A stretch of 64,000 nt of DNA. It comes from Ridgeia piscesae. Lineage: Eukaryota; Annelida; Polychaeta; Sabellida; Siboglinidae. Where the stretch lies: positions 243,501 to 307,500 of the forward strand of contig JAODUO010000426.1 in the NCBI GenBank assembly GCA_025642075.2, read 5' to 3'. The notes beneath the pieces were generated by a model that had not been told where the DNA came from, did no database searches, and saw only the letters and a program-made list of their open reading frames with translations. The position numbers were made by a program, and so were the translations under genes. How positions within the stretch are numbered: position 1 is the first letter of the stretch; every line of letters begins with the position of its first letter. Below are positions 13,741-25,860 of the stretch, in pieces.

Positions 13741-14430
13741 TGAATATGCAGACGACACTGTTCTTGTCGTCTGCTATCTAACGACGAAACAGTCTACAGA
13801 AGTGACGTAGACCACTTTGTGCCATGGTATGTGGCCATCTACTCTGAGTTGAATGTTATCAAAACAAAGGAAATTATAATGCACTTCCGATTAGGTGTAC
13901 ACCATCCCAACCCTGTCAACATCAATGGGCGAGATACACAAATTGTGCATTCTTGTAAATATCCGGATACAACAATCAAATTAAGTTAGGGTGATAACTC
14001 GATGAATTTATATATGAATGGCCAGCAAAGATTGTACTTCTAGAGAAAACTCAAAGCCATGCACATAAACAAAAGCATTTTTATGGTTTTCCATGATTCA
14101 TTTGTAAAAATGTCTGACTTTCGGTTTTATTTGCTGGTGGGGAAACTTCTCAGTCAAAACAGAGAGAAATTAGACAAGAATTACTTTTTTTGCAAGATCG
14201 CTGGATGCTGTTCGCCCGATACCAATCTGGAGCAATTATTACAAGTCAAGTACACTGCAAATGACAACACAAATCTTATATGACCCCACCCACTTCTTAC
14301 ACGACCAGTACGAGTTTCTTCCCTCTGGAAGGAGGTACAGAATGTCAAGTGTAAGAACCCAGCGAGCCCTTAAATCATTCATCCCATCCTCCGTAAAGTG
14401 TATGAACCAGTCACAGAAAATCAATCGTTG
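13741..14430 (+). mobile_element. L2-like non-LTR retrotransposon RT C-terminal remnant
   Basis: Plus-strand remnant of a different LINE family. Recognisable pieces are the catalytic phrase EYADDTVLV near 13,744, a SKTKEIIMHF-like phrase and an HSYKY block, and a C-terminal tail DPTHFLHDQYEFLPSGRRYR followed by ALKSFIPSSVKCMN near 14,281-14,405. Several frameshifts and stops separate the blocks. An AATAAA lies near 14,673 in the presumed 3' untranslated region. It lies next to, and opposite in direction to, the preceding LINE. Confidence 0.8.
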
Positions 14431-14832
14431 ACCAACTTATCACAGTCCCTATCACGCACGCACGCATGCATGCACGTACGCGCACACAAACATTTCATAA
14501 TATTGCCATACTGTCTTATCATATTTATTTATCTATCTTATAATATTATCATATTGTTTTAGCACATTTATTCCAATATTTGATCATTTTATTAATTTTT
14601 GCTTCTGGAATGGCCGTACACAATTTAATTTTATTGATATACCACTCTTTACATACTTTGTTTTATTGTGAACAATAAAATGTGATTTAAACATAATATT
14701 TTATGCACTCTCATCAGTGCAAATTGTATCCTATGGATACTAAAATTAGTATTATTATTTCTTAAAAATAGACCTACTTCCCGCCAAAACAATTAAGCTT
14801 ACTATGGACTTGGAACTTAGAATGCTCAGATT

Positions 14833-15660
14833 TTGGATTCTTGCCTATCAATATCAGGATTGTACATAAGTGAAACATTTACCTACTCTAAGCGAGAAGA
14901 CTTATCGAGATTTATCCCTCATGTATTTGAGTCAATATTTTTTGAATTACAAGCTGCAAAGCGTAAACCAATAATTGTGGGTGTAATATATCGTCCAAAT
15001 TCTCATCCACGTGCCGATCTTGATTTTTTTTACAAGGACAGTATTATATATTCAGGACAAAATATCAAGTGAAAATAAAATTGCCTATCTGATGGGTGAT
15101 TTTAATATAAATTTACTAAATGTTGCAACCCACCAAAAAACTAATGATTTTATAGACAATGTAATAGCACAAGGATTTATTCCTTACATAACAAAGCCAA
15201 CAAGAACAACTTCTACAACAGTAACTCTTATAGACCATTTGTATTCCAATCATACTCACACAGAGTATGACTCCGGGATTATTATTACAGATATGACGGA
15301 CCACTTTGGAATATTCCATTTAATATATGGTACACCTACTGTGCATAATATAAAATATAAACAAACACGTCAGCTGAACGAGTATAACATTTAAAATTTT
15401 AACAATCTATTAGCAAAAGCAGATTACACTTCTGTGTTATCTGCTATTGATCCAAATGAAGCATATAATAATTTTATGCAAATATATAAATCATTATTTT
15501 GCCCAGTCAAAACTACCAAAAAAAAAAAAAAAATACAACAGTAGAATATCTATTAGTACTTGTGTGTTGTTTTAGTCATGGAACATGTAAAGCGCTTATG
15601 AGGAGTTTAGGCTGAAAACGGCGCTACATAAATTTTCATATTATTACATATAACTGTATC
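14833..15660 (+). mobile_element. LINE endonuclease-domain remnant with A-tract and tail
   Basis: Two overlapping frames encode the C-terminal half of an apurinic-like endonuclease domain: a VGVIYRPNSHP phrase, then the catalytic phrase GDFNINLL, then a DHLYSN block and ITDMTDHFGIF, where DH is the usual catalytic pair. A frameshift near 15,010-15,060 separates the first phrase from the rest. The frame decays before an A-tract at about 15,520-15,535. A short tail with GTAAAGCGCTTATGAGG and GGCGCTACATAAA near 15,588-15,640 resembles the hairpin tails of CR1/L2 LINEs and their SINEs. Confidence 0.8.
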
Positions 15661-16529
15661 TATTGTATCGTTGACGTTCATAGACACAAGAAATCACCAA
15701 CCTTTGCTGCATCAAGCGAATAGAAAACTATTATCATTTGGAACGAGTCACCATATTCTGCATGGCATATCGGTGACAGAAACAAACCCGTCCGCCTGGT
15801 GGGGTTCATGTATTTAATGTATGAAGGTAACAATCGACTTAAGTCATGCAGCGGTTCTTAAAGCGAAGGTGCCAGCTCCTAGGTTTAATTTCTAATTTAA
15901 TACTACGTTCTTATGACTAGTACATGCATTTTGAAGATTTACTGCGTGCCAAATTGTGTTTAGTTACATTTTAAGCTCGGAACAATGTTCGCAATTTGAA
16001 ACATTCCACCTGCAACACGTTCAAATGGTAAACAAAACATCTAGTTTCAAAACAAAATTGATTGGCAATAATGCGAGCATAGTTAATCGCAATACCCTTT
16101 GATATTTAACTTTCCTACGTTGTGGCCAGCAGACATCCCGTTACAAATTACTGCGCGGCAATTCTGGGAAGAGGAGGTAGCACCCTCCCTTTAACCACTG
16201 GGTCGCTACCCACAATTAGGTCGCCAAACCAATTTGAGTTATCGCCAAGAGTCTCCTGCGACAGTCCGATTTTTCTTTTCGTTCCGCATGTCTAACGTAC
16301 CTAATGTATGTGAATAAGACAACTGATACAATTTGAATGAATGTTGTATAAATTTGTATAGAACATTGTGATGACAAAATAAATGTAATACGCCATTACA
16401 AATTTCACTTCACAATGTTTTAAAATAGTACGTGATATCCGTTTCTTTTATAAAACATGTTTTATGTTGCTATGCATTTATATGACTGACCATTGTCATT
16501 GTATCTGTTTGGCAAGTTTTATCTGCCAA
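15661..16529. other. Downstream flank of the sulfurtransferase gene
   Basis: AT-rich sequence with nothing recognised. It holds the presumed 3' untranslated region of the minus-strand gene ending at 16,530, but I see no canonical AATAAA on that strand close to the stop. Confidence 0.4.
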
Positions 16530-19315
16530 CTATTCTTTGTTTGATATAACCTTATACTCAGGTTTACCATTGGCGAAGTATTCCACCCAGGATCCATCGT
16601 AGAGGGGAACGGTTTGCTTCCCGCAGGTGTAGCAGGCCAGGATGAGAAAACAGGCAGACAAACCTATATGAAAGCAAACAGTGGAACACAATGAGACAGT
16701 TAATGTTACATTCTGACACCCCAATTTGACCGGAACTGAGATTTCATTAGAATCTAACACTCTGAGGAAATGTTGTGCAGATCTAAACCACTGATACCAC
16801 TGTTATTGTTGGGTGTACAGTATAGCCACATTTGATTAAAAAAACCTCAAATTTCCTTTGGTTCCCCTTTACACGTTCGCAAAAATGCTCTTCATTTGGT
16901 TTGACGCTACAAAATGTTTAATAAATATTTTTACGGAGTTGTTATTCTCACCTGTTCCGCACATTGCAACAATTGGCTTGCCTATGTCGATTCCAGCGTC
17001 CTTGAAGATTTTTCGCACGTTGTCTGCCACGAGCATTGTCTTATTGACAGGATCCAGCAGGCTGACGAATGGAATGTTCACGGCATCGACGATATGTCCT
17101 GATTTCACATCTAAAAGCACAGCAAACTTCCCATTATTACATTGAAACTATGAAAATTAATATGGTCTCGATGTTGGTTGATTGACTGCATATTTGTTAT
17201 TTTATATAGCACAGCTGATATGTATATGAGATGTGCTTTTTAGAATAAAACCATGCAATTTGGCATATACAAACAACAATATCAGGATATAAGGCCATAT
17301 AAATGATCTTCGAAACCCTATTTTTCTAGATCTTAATAATTGAGCGACGTAGAACAATAATCGGCGTCAGAAATGACTAATATATTACGTTTGATCTTCT
17401 CCGACATTCACATCCGCCTTTCAGGCAAATTTTACTCATATAACCTAAACCACCCACGATGGTGATTTTATGGAATCTTAATACACTGTCTAGTTCGTTT
17501 CGTCTAGTTCGTATCGCCATCGTCTCGCCCGTCTTTCTCAAGATCGTTTCTCTTAGCTGAGGCATTCGCCCAAACACGAGATATTATAGCTGCACAACGA
17601 TGATGATGATGATAGCGATGATGATGATGATAGCGATGATGATAATGCAGTCTAATGACCTAGCAAAAACATGTAACCTGTAATTTTGCTGATTCTTTGT
17701 ATGTTGAAGTATAATTATATAGCAAGAATCTAAAGAAGTTTTATCGTGCTCGATTGAATATTTCAAGAATTATGAATTTTAAAAACATTTCTTATGCTGC
17801 ATTAATGCTGAAATATAGGCAGTAAGTAGTCATAATGCTCTCTCTGTCAGTATGCAAACGGCGGCTATATATAGTTTTGTTATCACCTTTGCTATCCACT
17901 TATTTATATATTTTAAGGGGACGATACACGTACGAGTGCCTCGTACGAGTCTGTCGTACGAAGCACTCGCAACGATTGCATGACACACGTAGACGTAGCG
18001 TAACAATCGGGTCGGGAGAGTTGCGTGACGTCATAAGGTGAAGGCCATTTGTACGTTTACGACAATGGCAGACAGTTGCAGCAGCAGCAGTGGGGAAGAA
18101 CATGTAATTTTACTTGTCTAGATGGACGCACAACAGTTTCAGTTTCTATTAGACGCTGTTTCTCATCCACAGGACACAGTCATGGCAATACGCGACGCAA
18201 TATCACCTGCTGAATGCCTTGCTGTAACTCTTCACTTCAATTTTTATTGATAGGTTTATTACTATAACATTATGATTATGTGCACATCATGCTAACGATT
18301 AATATTTCAATGATTTGTTTGCTTTAGTTTAAATGGTTGGCTCGTCTTCATCTATTACCATTAATTGTATACGCATTTACTGGATTTGTGCAATCTCAAC
18401 CATCCGCAGATTGCGCAGGAAAGGCATGTTTGTATTTATTGACAAGTAGCCTGGACCTGGTGACCTGGTACACATTTCTAAACTTCAAGTATAGCATGGT
18501 TTTGTTGTCATATAATGCCTATCTATCAAGGTATGTTATGCAGAAATGGACATGGAATGTAGTTAGAACAAATAGGAGGTAATTAGTGTAGACATTAATT
18601 CTAATTAACGTGTTTAATATGTCATTTTTAGCCACTAAAATATTTATATGAAATATCAGATATATCACCAGGTCTATATCAAAATGTCATTTTTCGTAAA
18701 TGCATTACTTATTATCCACAATAGAAGCCACACACTTGGTAACAATCAAACCTAAAGTCCACAAACAACCAGGTCATGGGGCATTTAGTCACATAATATA
18801 ATATCCTATATAATATAATTACCTCAATAATGTTAATATTGTTGATACTACATACCCATACATTCATTATATGTTAAAGTTATAATCAGCAAAAAAAACT
18901 TTCGGAACAGTTATTATAAAAGAGAAACAAAACACAAAGGTGACAACCATTCCTTGTCTCCTCTACACCAATATTCGGGCATTGTAACAAAGCAGGGCTC
19001 GGGCTTTACCATGCTATCTGGCAATAAACAAATTGTTTGATAAACAATAAGGTTTGCATGGCTTTATCGTGTCCTACATGCGACAGTTGTTACATGCAGA
19101 TGCAAGTTCTCAGGTATATGTCAACAGTTAACAAAAAAAAATAGAACCATAAAGAACTGGAACGGGCTACCCGAAAATACGCTGACCACTATTACATAAA
19201 GACTGGGCAAACATATATATTCAATGAAGCGCTTCGGAACATGACCCAGCTCCACCCACACCGGCATTACGGCCTTCGGGTGTTTACCAATTAAAACTTA
19301 GACATAAACAAGCAC

Positions 19316-19357
<42 letters not shown>

Positions 19358-22300
19358 GCTGTCGGGCGCGATGCGACAAAGACTGCTTCCATTCACTTGA
19401 CTTTTGCTCTCCATTTATTTCTCTGCTGTGAGAGTGATGTCCATGAGTCGGTCTTCAGGTTTCTCTTGATGGTATCCTGGAACCAGAAGACAGTTGAGAG
19501 TAGAGAACCTGTTTTGGTAGTCTGTCTGTTGACATCCTCGTGGATTTATAACCGATTCCGAGACTTCCCCTCCAAATGTGACATTCGCCATCATTCCGGT
19601 ATGTAGACCCTCGATCATAGTTGTGAACTTCTCTGGGCAGCCATACTTCCTCAGTAGCTGTCATAGCCCGGTCCTCCCAACTGTATCGAACGCCTTACTG
19701 AAGTCGACAAATACCATGTACAGTGGTCGGTCCTGGTCGATGCACTTTTCTTGTAGCTGTCCGAGACAAAATATCATATGCACGGTGCTCCGGTTTCCTC
19801 TAAAGCCACTTGTGTCTCCGGAACTACCTCTGGTGTTATGTGGGTAAATAGTCTGTTGAGGAGGATCCTGGGGAAGATCGTGCCTGCTATGGAAAGAAGA
19901 GAGATTCCTCTATAGTTCCCACAGTCTGTTCGATCACCTTTCTTGTAGATGGTTACAATGCTGGCATCCTTCCATGCTTGTGGAACAGAACCCACCTCCC
20001 AGGCATTGGTGATTAGTTGGTGCAGTCTGCGGAACAGATTGTCTCCTCCGTGCTACCTACTTCAACAGGAATTCCATCTCCCCCAAGTGCTTTGCCATCT
20101 TCCAGGCCGGCGATATATAACAAGTGTCCTGCATATCTGGGCCCAGTTTCATGGAGCGTACTTAAGACGTCGTAGCGGGCGATAACCCGTCGAAAGCCTA
20201 AAACGTTGTAAAGTTACGCTAGTTGTGTTTCACGAGTCTGCTCCATGGTTGCACTTAGCTGCACCATGTATTTAGTAGGCGTAACTTTACGCTAGTTGAA
20301 ATATTTACGGTATGCTCTCGAAGTTGAAATATGTACGATATGCTCCCGACACGCCCACTCTCAACACAATTATTTAAAGGAAAATGTTGTTCAGAGACAG
20401 CACAAATTCAGCGACATAACAAGGTCAATTCTATGTCGATTTAGTGGCGCGAATGCTAAATTGGTCTCATGAAACCGGCCGTAAGCTGCAATGTCAATGA
20501 CTATTCGTTGTTAGCTGCGACCAGTAGACCGCATAATTGCGCGTAAAGTTACGCGGCTTTATGAAACTGGGCCCAGTACTGTGTTCTGACCCATATGCCA
20601 AAAACTGGGTGAAATTATGAACTTTTTGTCCATGTTCACCTTTGAAGAAAAACGTGTTTGCTTATATTCATAAGTCAAAATCTACGTTGCAAACCATGTC
20701 CTATGTCAATCTGATTATCCATTTAGTCATGGTCAAATCATGTCATCAACATTTGGTGTGACGATAACTACAACTTTCCAGATCACGTTTTTCTCTCGTA
20801 TGCAACCTATATGTTGGTATTATTTTAAATTTATAATAAATGTCTCTGTCTCTTTGTTCCCAATTAAAACAAATATTAATTCGGAATAACATTGTGCAAA
20901 ACTAGCTTGATTTTGACCTAACATTGCAAAAATTAAAACATAAATCTTGAAGTATTCAATTGCGCACGAAAACACGTATACCGATTCTTGTTATAAATGT
21001 ATGCTTCAACATAAAAAATCAGCGAAATCGGAGGTTACATGTGTTTTGCTAGGTCAGGTCAAAGGTCAACAAAATATGTATTAGTACATAGGTTATTGTC
21101 TAAATAGATAGATAATTCTAAAAGCTTTAAAATGACACCAACATAACATCAGGTATCAAGTTCGGATCAGTTTGATGACCTCTATCTCTGGACGTGAAGG
21201 TCAGATTGACCTAAAGGTTTGTGGGAAGCATATACTCGTGATCATAAACCAACACACCAAATGGTATTAAAATTGAAGACGGTCGCGTAAAATCCTGATT
21301 TGTTTGACATGGAATGCCCCTACATTTTCATACCTCATCGAGCATCCAACATTATAATGGAGGATATGGAGGATACTTTGTAAAACAAATGCTGAGCCTG
21401 AGTCTGACTGTGATTATTCTAGATAACTGAGACTGAGTCGAGACTGAGTACGTTTACGAGGTTTACGACACTACTCCGTCATTAGTCTGGATCGTGACCT
21501 CTCGACTCTGATACAGGTAGCAAAAGAGCAGGTATTAGTACTTCATTGATTGCCAGGCCTCAAATAAGTAATTATGATATTGACTTCGGCATCTCAATCC
21601 GACTGATGTGCTCACTCGACAACGGCAATTGCTTCGTCGACGGATTCAGGGAGAGCTACAAGAGACTAATCAACCGTAGATCATAAGCCCACGTAAGTCT
21701 CGCGCTCGAAAACGAGGTTGACACAGAAAGTCCATTTTTTCCATGTTAAACTTAAAAGATACGACTTTGTTTTGTTTTTGGTTGTAATAATCGTGTCCCC
21801 AAATAACTCCAAATAGCTATATTATTTTCCGAAGGGTAATTACAAATAGAAGCAGTGTGGCACTTTGCCAGTAAGAATGATCACGGAAATCAGGCATTTT
21901 AATCGATTATTACGGTGGTTGCCATGGTATCGGCGGCTAGTACTTGTGTTTAGGCAGCGGTCGTGGCAAGTAATGATGAATGCCATCTTTCGCGCAGTAC
22001 AACCTGTTTTGGGGCAAATGTATACATGTGTTATGATTATGTGCATTTAGACACCTTGTCAGATATAAGGGCACTTGTGACAGTTGTCTAGAATTCGGAC
22101 CCACACCAATTGTGCCATTATAACTGTATATTTGACTTCATTGGATACCACGAACAAACTCTAATCATAAACATAATCAATCAGCATTCCCAGGTATATT
22201 ATGTTTCACAAATATTGCATTTTGATGCCCAAATAGCGCTCCGATTTGTGCCAGTCGCTAACGCAGCGGTGTATGTGTTACTGCGCTGTGCACATGGAAT

Positions 22301-23612
22301 GAGCAATAAACAGTTTCTTTATGCCGACCGCGCTGTCTTTTCGACCTCAAACGCCTGCTAAGACGCGCTGTTTATAAAACATAAACATGCGTGAGATGAT
22401 GTTAAATGATTGAATTAACAAAATCAAGTACCAAATGTTGATAGTTATAATGGCAAAATTGAGGTGGGTCCGAATTATACAAAAGTGCCGGCCCTATATA
22501 AGATAATAAGTGCTTATCAAACTGTTGTGAAACTACCACGTAAAACATATGTAAAATGTAAATCGCGTAAAAGGCAAATACGGCCTAAAACGTAAAACGC
22601 CCTACGTAAATCACTATATCGTGTGTGTGACTATGACACTGATAATGTGGTAAATTCAATATTAAATCGGACAGTTAAGATGACAAAGCTATAATGAAAG
22701 TATTTATTACCTGATTGTTTTAGTATTCAATTCATCAGTCGGAAACTACAACTGTTATCCGTCGTTAGAATATCATTATTGTGTCCTGTCGCCAATCAGC
22801 TCCACTCAGTCGCGCGGAAATATCGCCATGTATCGTGACTCACTTACCGGCCCTATTAAAGCATTTTATTTACAGTGTTGCACTTGGATGATACAATCTT
22901 GCAATTTGGTGATAAATGCCTAAATTCGTTTTAGCATTATTTTTGCAAACCAACTGTTGAACTGATTTTATTTATCACAGATGCTATAAATCACGGCGGT
23001 ATAACACCAGAGCGCTTAGGCTTAGCTGTACCTACTTGGAAAGGGTTCGGGTGCTGTGCCTAGAAACCTTCCGGCTGACCTCCCGTCAACGAGCGTGAAC
23101 TGCTTCTTGACGAAATTCGCTTCGACATCTTTAATTGTTCTGACCAGCGTCGGGTTGCGCATTGCTACGAATGTCTCCGGCTTCACTTTGTCGACGACAG
23201 TTGACGTTTCGTAGCCTGCCTCTAGCCACTTAGGCAGACCACCGTCCAAAATGGACAAGTTTTCGTGGCTGAAATACCGAAACAGCCACCAGACTCGTGG
23301 CGCTGAATACAGACCTAAATTCGAGTTGTTGTCGTAGATAATCACGTAGGTGTCGTTTCCGATGCCGAGCTTACCAACAACGTCGCCAAATTCCTGCGCC
23401 GTCGGCGTCTCTTCTATAAACGAGTACGCATCGAAGAACTGCGCCTTCGGGATGTGTTTTTCGGCGAACTCTTTCCGCGCGTTGCGTTTGTAAGTCGGGA
23501 AATGCCACGATGTGTCGAGTACCCGAACGCTTGTCGGCGTCTCATCGAGTGTCTTCTTCAGCCAGGAAACAGTGACGAGTGGTTGCACACTTTGCGGCAC
23601 AGGGGAGCTCAT
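16530..23612 (-). CDS. MPST: 3-mercaptopyruvate sulfurtransferase-like (rhodanese) gene, 3 exons
   Basis: Minus-strand gene with CDS exons 23,612-23,036, 17,110-16,952 and 16,663-16,530 (577+159+134 nt, 289 residues; the family is usually near 297). Splice sites are AA|GTAGGT, TTTTAG|AT, ACAG|GTGAGA and TATAG|GT, and both introns are phase 1. The product is a tandem rhodanese that would move sulfur from 3-mercaptopyruvate to acceptors such as thioredoxin or cyanide. The inactive N-terminal domain carries YSAPRVWWLFRYF and LDGGLPKWLEAG. The C-terminal domain has VDGRSAGRF, SGHIVDAVNIPF and the active loop CGTGLSA, where CG.G is typical of MPST and CRKG of thiosulfate sulfurtransferase. The usual Arg of PEPR is Phe here (PEPFPN). 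I chose the ATG at 23,612 because the codon opening the frame upstream is not ATG. No mitochondrial leader is obvious. Confidence 0.92.
17600..17645. repeat. (GAT)n microsatellite
   Basis: Interrupted trinucleotide run (GATGATGAT with GATAGC breaks) in intron 2 of the sulfurtransferase gene. Confidence 0.9.
17913..18250 (+). mobile_element. PIF/Harbinger 5' end with transposase fragment
   Basis: Begins at a TTAA with a terminus GGGGACGATACACGTACGAG and palindromic CGTACGAG words. A first exon-like frame starts at 18,065 (MADSCSSSSGEEH followed by GT). From 18,122 a frame reads FLLDAVSHPQDTVMAIRDAI then SPAECLAVTLHF, ending at a stop at 18,250. This resembles the N-terminal region of Harbinger transposases (F..LL..V...I...DT.MR.AISP.ERLAVTLRFLATG). 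The catalytic DDE region is absent, so this is a truncated remnant in intron 2 of the sulfurtransferase gene. Confidence 0.7.
18260..19125. other. Intronic AT-rich DNA, nothing firm
   Basis: Part of the 5.9-kb intron. The plus-strand frame 18,337-18,582 has a hydrophobic start that mimics a signal peptide but lacks an ATG at its beginning and has no recognisable domain. Confidence 0.4.
19130..19310 (+). mobile_element. LINE ORF2 C-terminal scrap
   Basis: Reads RTIKNWNGLPENTLTT, a variant of the C-terminal phrase (F)FPRTI..WN.LP that ends many CR1/jockey-type RT proteins, followed by stops. Confidence 0.5.
19314..19358. repeat. (CAT)n microsatellite at a LINE 3' end
   Basis: A run of about 14 trinucleotides. 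On the minus strand it lies directly 3' of the LINE remnant at 19,380-20,110, as expected of a LINE ending in a simple repeat. Confidence 0.9.
19380..20110 (-). mobile_element. LINE RT remnant with internal deletion
   Basis: Minus strand, reading down from 20,110: LEDGKALGGDGIPVEV, WEVGSVPQAWKDASIVTIYK, KGDRTDCGNYRGISLLSIAG, a LNRLFTHITPEVVPETQ block, a QEKCIDQDRP...MVF motif-A region with frameshifts, then MIEGLHTGMMANVTFGGEV. Motif B (normally NGVKQGCVLAPTLF) and the catalytic YADD should follow. Instead a C-terminal tail phrase comes next (RLPKQVLYSQLSSGSR...), so the palm was deleted and the fingers are joined to the tail. Confidence 0.8.
20139..20574. mobile_element. Non-autonomous TIR element (MITE-like), 436 bp
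   Basis: Starts GGGCCCAGTTTCAT and ends ATGAAACTGGGCCC, perfect 14-bp inverted repeats. Inside, GTAAAGTTACGC near the left end is matched by GCGTAAAGTTACGC near the right end. No coding capacity. The superfamily is not certain. Confidence 0.7.
20580..21680. other. Intronic DNA, nothing recognised
   Basis: Intron 2 of the sulfurtransferase gene. No TIR pair, tandem array or coding similarity was seen. Confidence 0.4.
21682..22860. mobile_element. Dispersed repeat, copy 1, with nested insert
   Basis: Shares an ordered series of blocks with 49,405-49,890: GTAAGTCTCGCGCTCGAAAA, the CGCAGTACAACCTGTTTTGG region, TTATGATTATGTGCATTTAG, CTTGTCAGATATAAG, and a terminal block CCAATCAGCTCCA...GCCATGTATCGTGAC. 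This copy carries an extra block at 22,070-22,500. The family looks like an unclassified interspersed element; I found no clear terminal repeats. Confidence 0.6.
22070..22500. mobile_element. MITE nested in the dispersed repeat
   Basis: The sequence CTTGTCAGATATAAG-TGCTTATC is continuous in the other copy (near 49,620) but split here by about 430 bp. The insert has imperfect inverted ends containing AATTCGGACCCACACCAATT (left) and the complement of AAATTGAGGTGGGTCCGAATT (right), then matching ...GCCATTATAACT.... The flanks AGATATAAG and AGATAATAAG look like an 8-9 bp target duplication, which would suit a hAT-type element. Confidence 0.65.
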
Positions 23613-23639
23613 GGTTCGAACGCGATCGCAAAGCAAAAT

Positions 23640-24590
23640 TGAATCACAGATGAGACGCGCGGTTAACCGTTAAGAGAAACGCCGTCTATTGCTCCGGCTG
23701 GTGGAGTTCTATACGCACGCGCGAGAATGAGCATGCAGGATCGCCTATTGCCTACGTGCGTTTGCAGCCACTTCGGGAGTAACTCCGACGACGTGAAATG
23801 TCGTCAACTCAAGGTCACGTTAATTGCTAGCTGACATCTCGAAAGTCACGTCGCATCGAAAAAAATCAATCGTGTCGTAATCCTTGATTGCCTGTCCGCA
23901 TCAATAATAAACACAATCAGGTCTAACTAAAGCCTACTACGGCTACGCCGTGCTCAGGCATTTGACCAATGGCAATGTGCCAATGGCAATGACCATAGGC
24001 ATTTAGTGACGCTAACAATTTATCAAACACGTATAGGCCCGACAAGTAACAGGAGCGTACGTTTCTCTTTGTTTGGAACACCTCCAAAACTTCCGTACTA
24101 TACTCTATGCGACTGTCATAATGTACAGTGAATGAAGACAATCCTTGTCCTTGAGGTCTGATGGATCATGGTACACATATCGAAAGAAGAGTGGCGTTAT
24201 GTCATGAAATACTAGACTCTAGAGTAGAGCCAGTACTCTCTGCCGTAGGCGTAGCGGTTTACTAATTTTAATTTACGCTGATTCTTTGAAGACATGTTTA
24301 CCTCTACAGTAGGCTTTGCCTTTGGTACATGCGCCAAATTGGTTGATTTGAACTTGAAACTGTCACTCCGACCAGTGGCATGGCATAGGCTAGCAGTGTC
24401 AATGAACAAAGCCCGGCTGTTTAGACAGTGTTTACACTTTAATGAAGGTCACATTCACATATGTTTTAAAGGTAATTATAGTATAACACTACTTATCTGT
24501 TTCTTTGTTGATCTGTCCGTCCAGCATATACATTATCTCATCCAGTCGATAATGGCTGCTGTACTTATAGACAACTAAATATAACAGTTA
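23640..24590. other. Upstream flank of the sulfurtransferase gene
   Basis: Contains the presumed promoter of the minus-strand gene; the first 200 bp are CpG-rich. No other gene recognised. Confidence 0.4.
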
Positions 24591-24599
24591 ATATAAAAA

Positions 24600-25860
24600 A
24601 TTCTCATTACAAAAAGGTACAACAAATAAATGGAACGCTCCCCAACCGGACTCCTGTAGTTTGCGCGTTGCCGTGCAACGTAATGCGGTTCCACAAATCC
24701 ACGTTAGTCGCCAGAGGCGCTGATACTCAACTAGACCGTGGACTCGCCCCTCACCAGGCATAGGACAGACCAGGGGACCATGCCCACCTACTATGACTAT
24801 GTGTGCGACGACGGATGCTATATAACAGACTTGAGTAGTGCCATTGAGCCAGTGCAATTGGGCAACAAATATGTGACTGAAACGATTGATAATGTGTGTG
24901 AAACTATACAACGAAACCTTACAAGAATGTTCAACATTTCCATATTACATGTCTGTAGCCTACCATCAAAATTGGACATAGCTGATTTTATTGAACTTAT
25001 ACAATCTCATGCTATTAACTGTTTTGTAGAAACTAAAATTAATGACATAGATGGTGATATTCTTATTATACCTGTGGGATACAAAGGTACATTTAAAAGC
25101 AGAAGATATGTATCAAAAGTAAAATTTGGAGGAATAGGTATAATATACAAGGAAGAACTAGACACATTTATAACAGAAATAAAAACTGAAAGCGATTTTG
25201 TGGCATGGTATAAAATAGACCAAACCAGTATTGGATTAGGTAAAGACTTGCTGCTGGGAGTCATTTATATACCACCAGAAGGGTCTAAATACACCAAAGT
25301 AGAAGCTTTTGAAGAGTGTGAAATAGAATTATTAGAACTTCTGTGTTGTTCTGCATTCATTTGTATGTGTGGTGATTTTAATGCTTAGGACTGTTGATTT
25401 GTGTGATTTTGTAGAAGATGATTTTTTAATGACTTCGGAGGTGGTAGTACTGAGCACTGGCACGGCAGCTCATTATGAAAGATGCAATAATGACACCCAA
25501 TGTAATATATATGGGCCACTGTTGATAGATTTATGTAAACCTGCTAGTGTGCTTATTGTAAACTGGAGAATGACAAATGACTCAAGTGATAACCCCACTT
25601 TCAAGAATATTAATACTATTGATTATTTCCTATGTTGCCCATTACTATTCAAATACATCAATAACTTTATTGTATATGATGGGAATCCATTATTTTCTGA
25701 TGGACATAGTGTGCTAGAACGTGTGTTTAATACAAAGGTAATAGCAACACAGCATGCACAATGTCATTATAATCCAGGTGTCAAAAGGACAGTAGTAAGA
25801 TGGCAGCATAATAAGAAGAAAAGGTTGTTTAGGGCGAAATACTTAAATAGGCCCTAGCCT
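24600..25860 (+). mobile_element. LINE endonuclease ORF remnant
   Basis: The frame 24,738-25,383 reads through an endonuclease-like domain: ISILHVCSLPSKLDIADF, an HAINCFVETKIND block, FGGIGIIYKEELD, LLLGVIYIPPEGSKYTK and the catalytic phrase CMCGDFNA. A frameshift and stop fall there. The domain resumes in another frame (RTVDLCDFVEDDF, CNIYGPLLIDLCKPAS, NINTIDYFLCCPLLFKYINN, NPLFSDGHSVLE). The SDGH phrase replaces the usual SDH. The last bases from 25,820 belong to the duplicated unit A. Confidence 0.82.

Noticed and set aside
18337..18582. Possible secreted peptide with signal-like start
   Set aside because: No ATG at the frame start, no domain, and it lies in an intron beside Harbinger debris.
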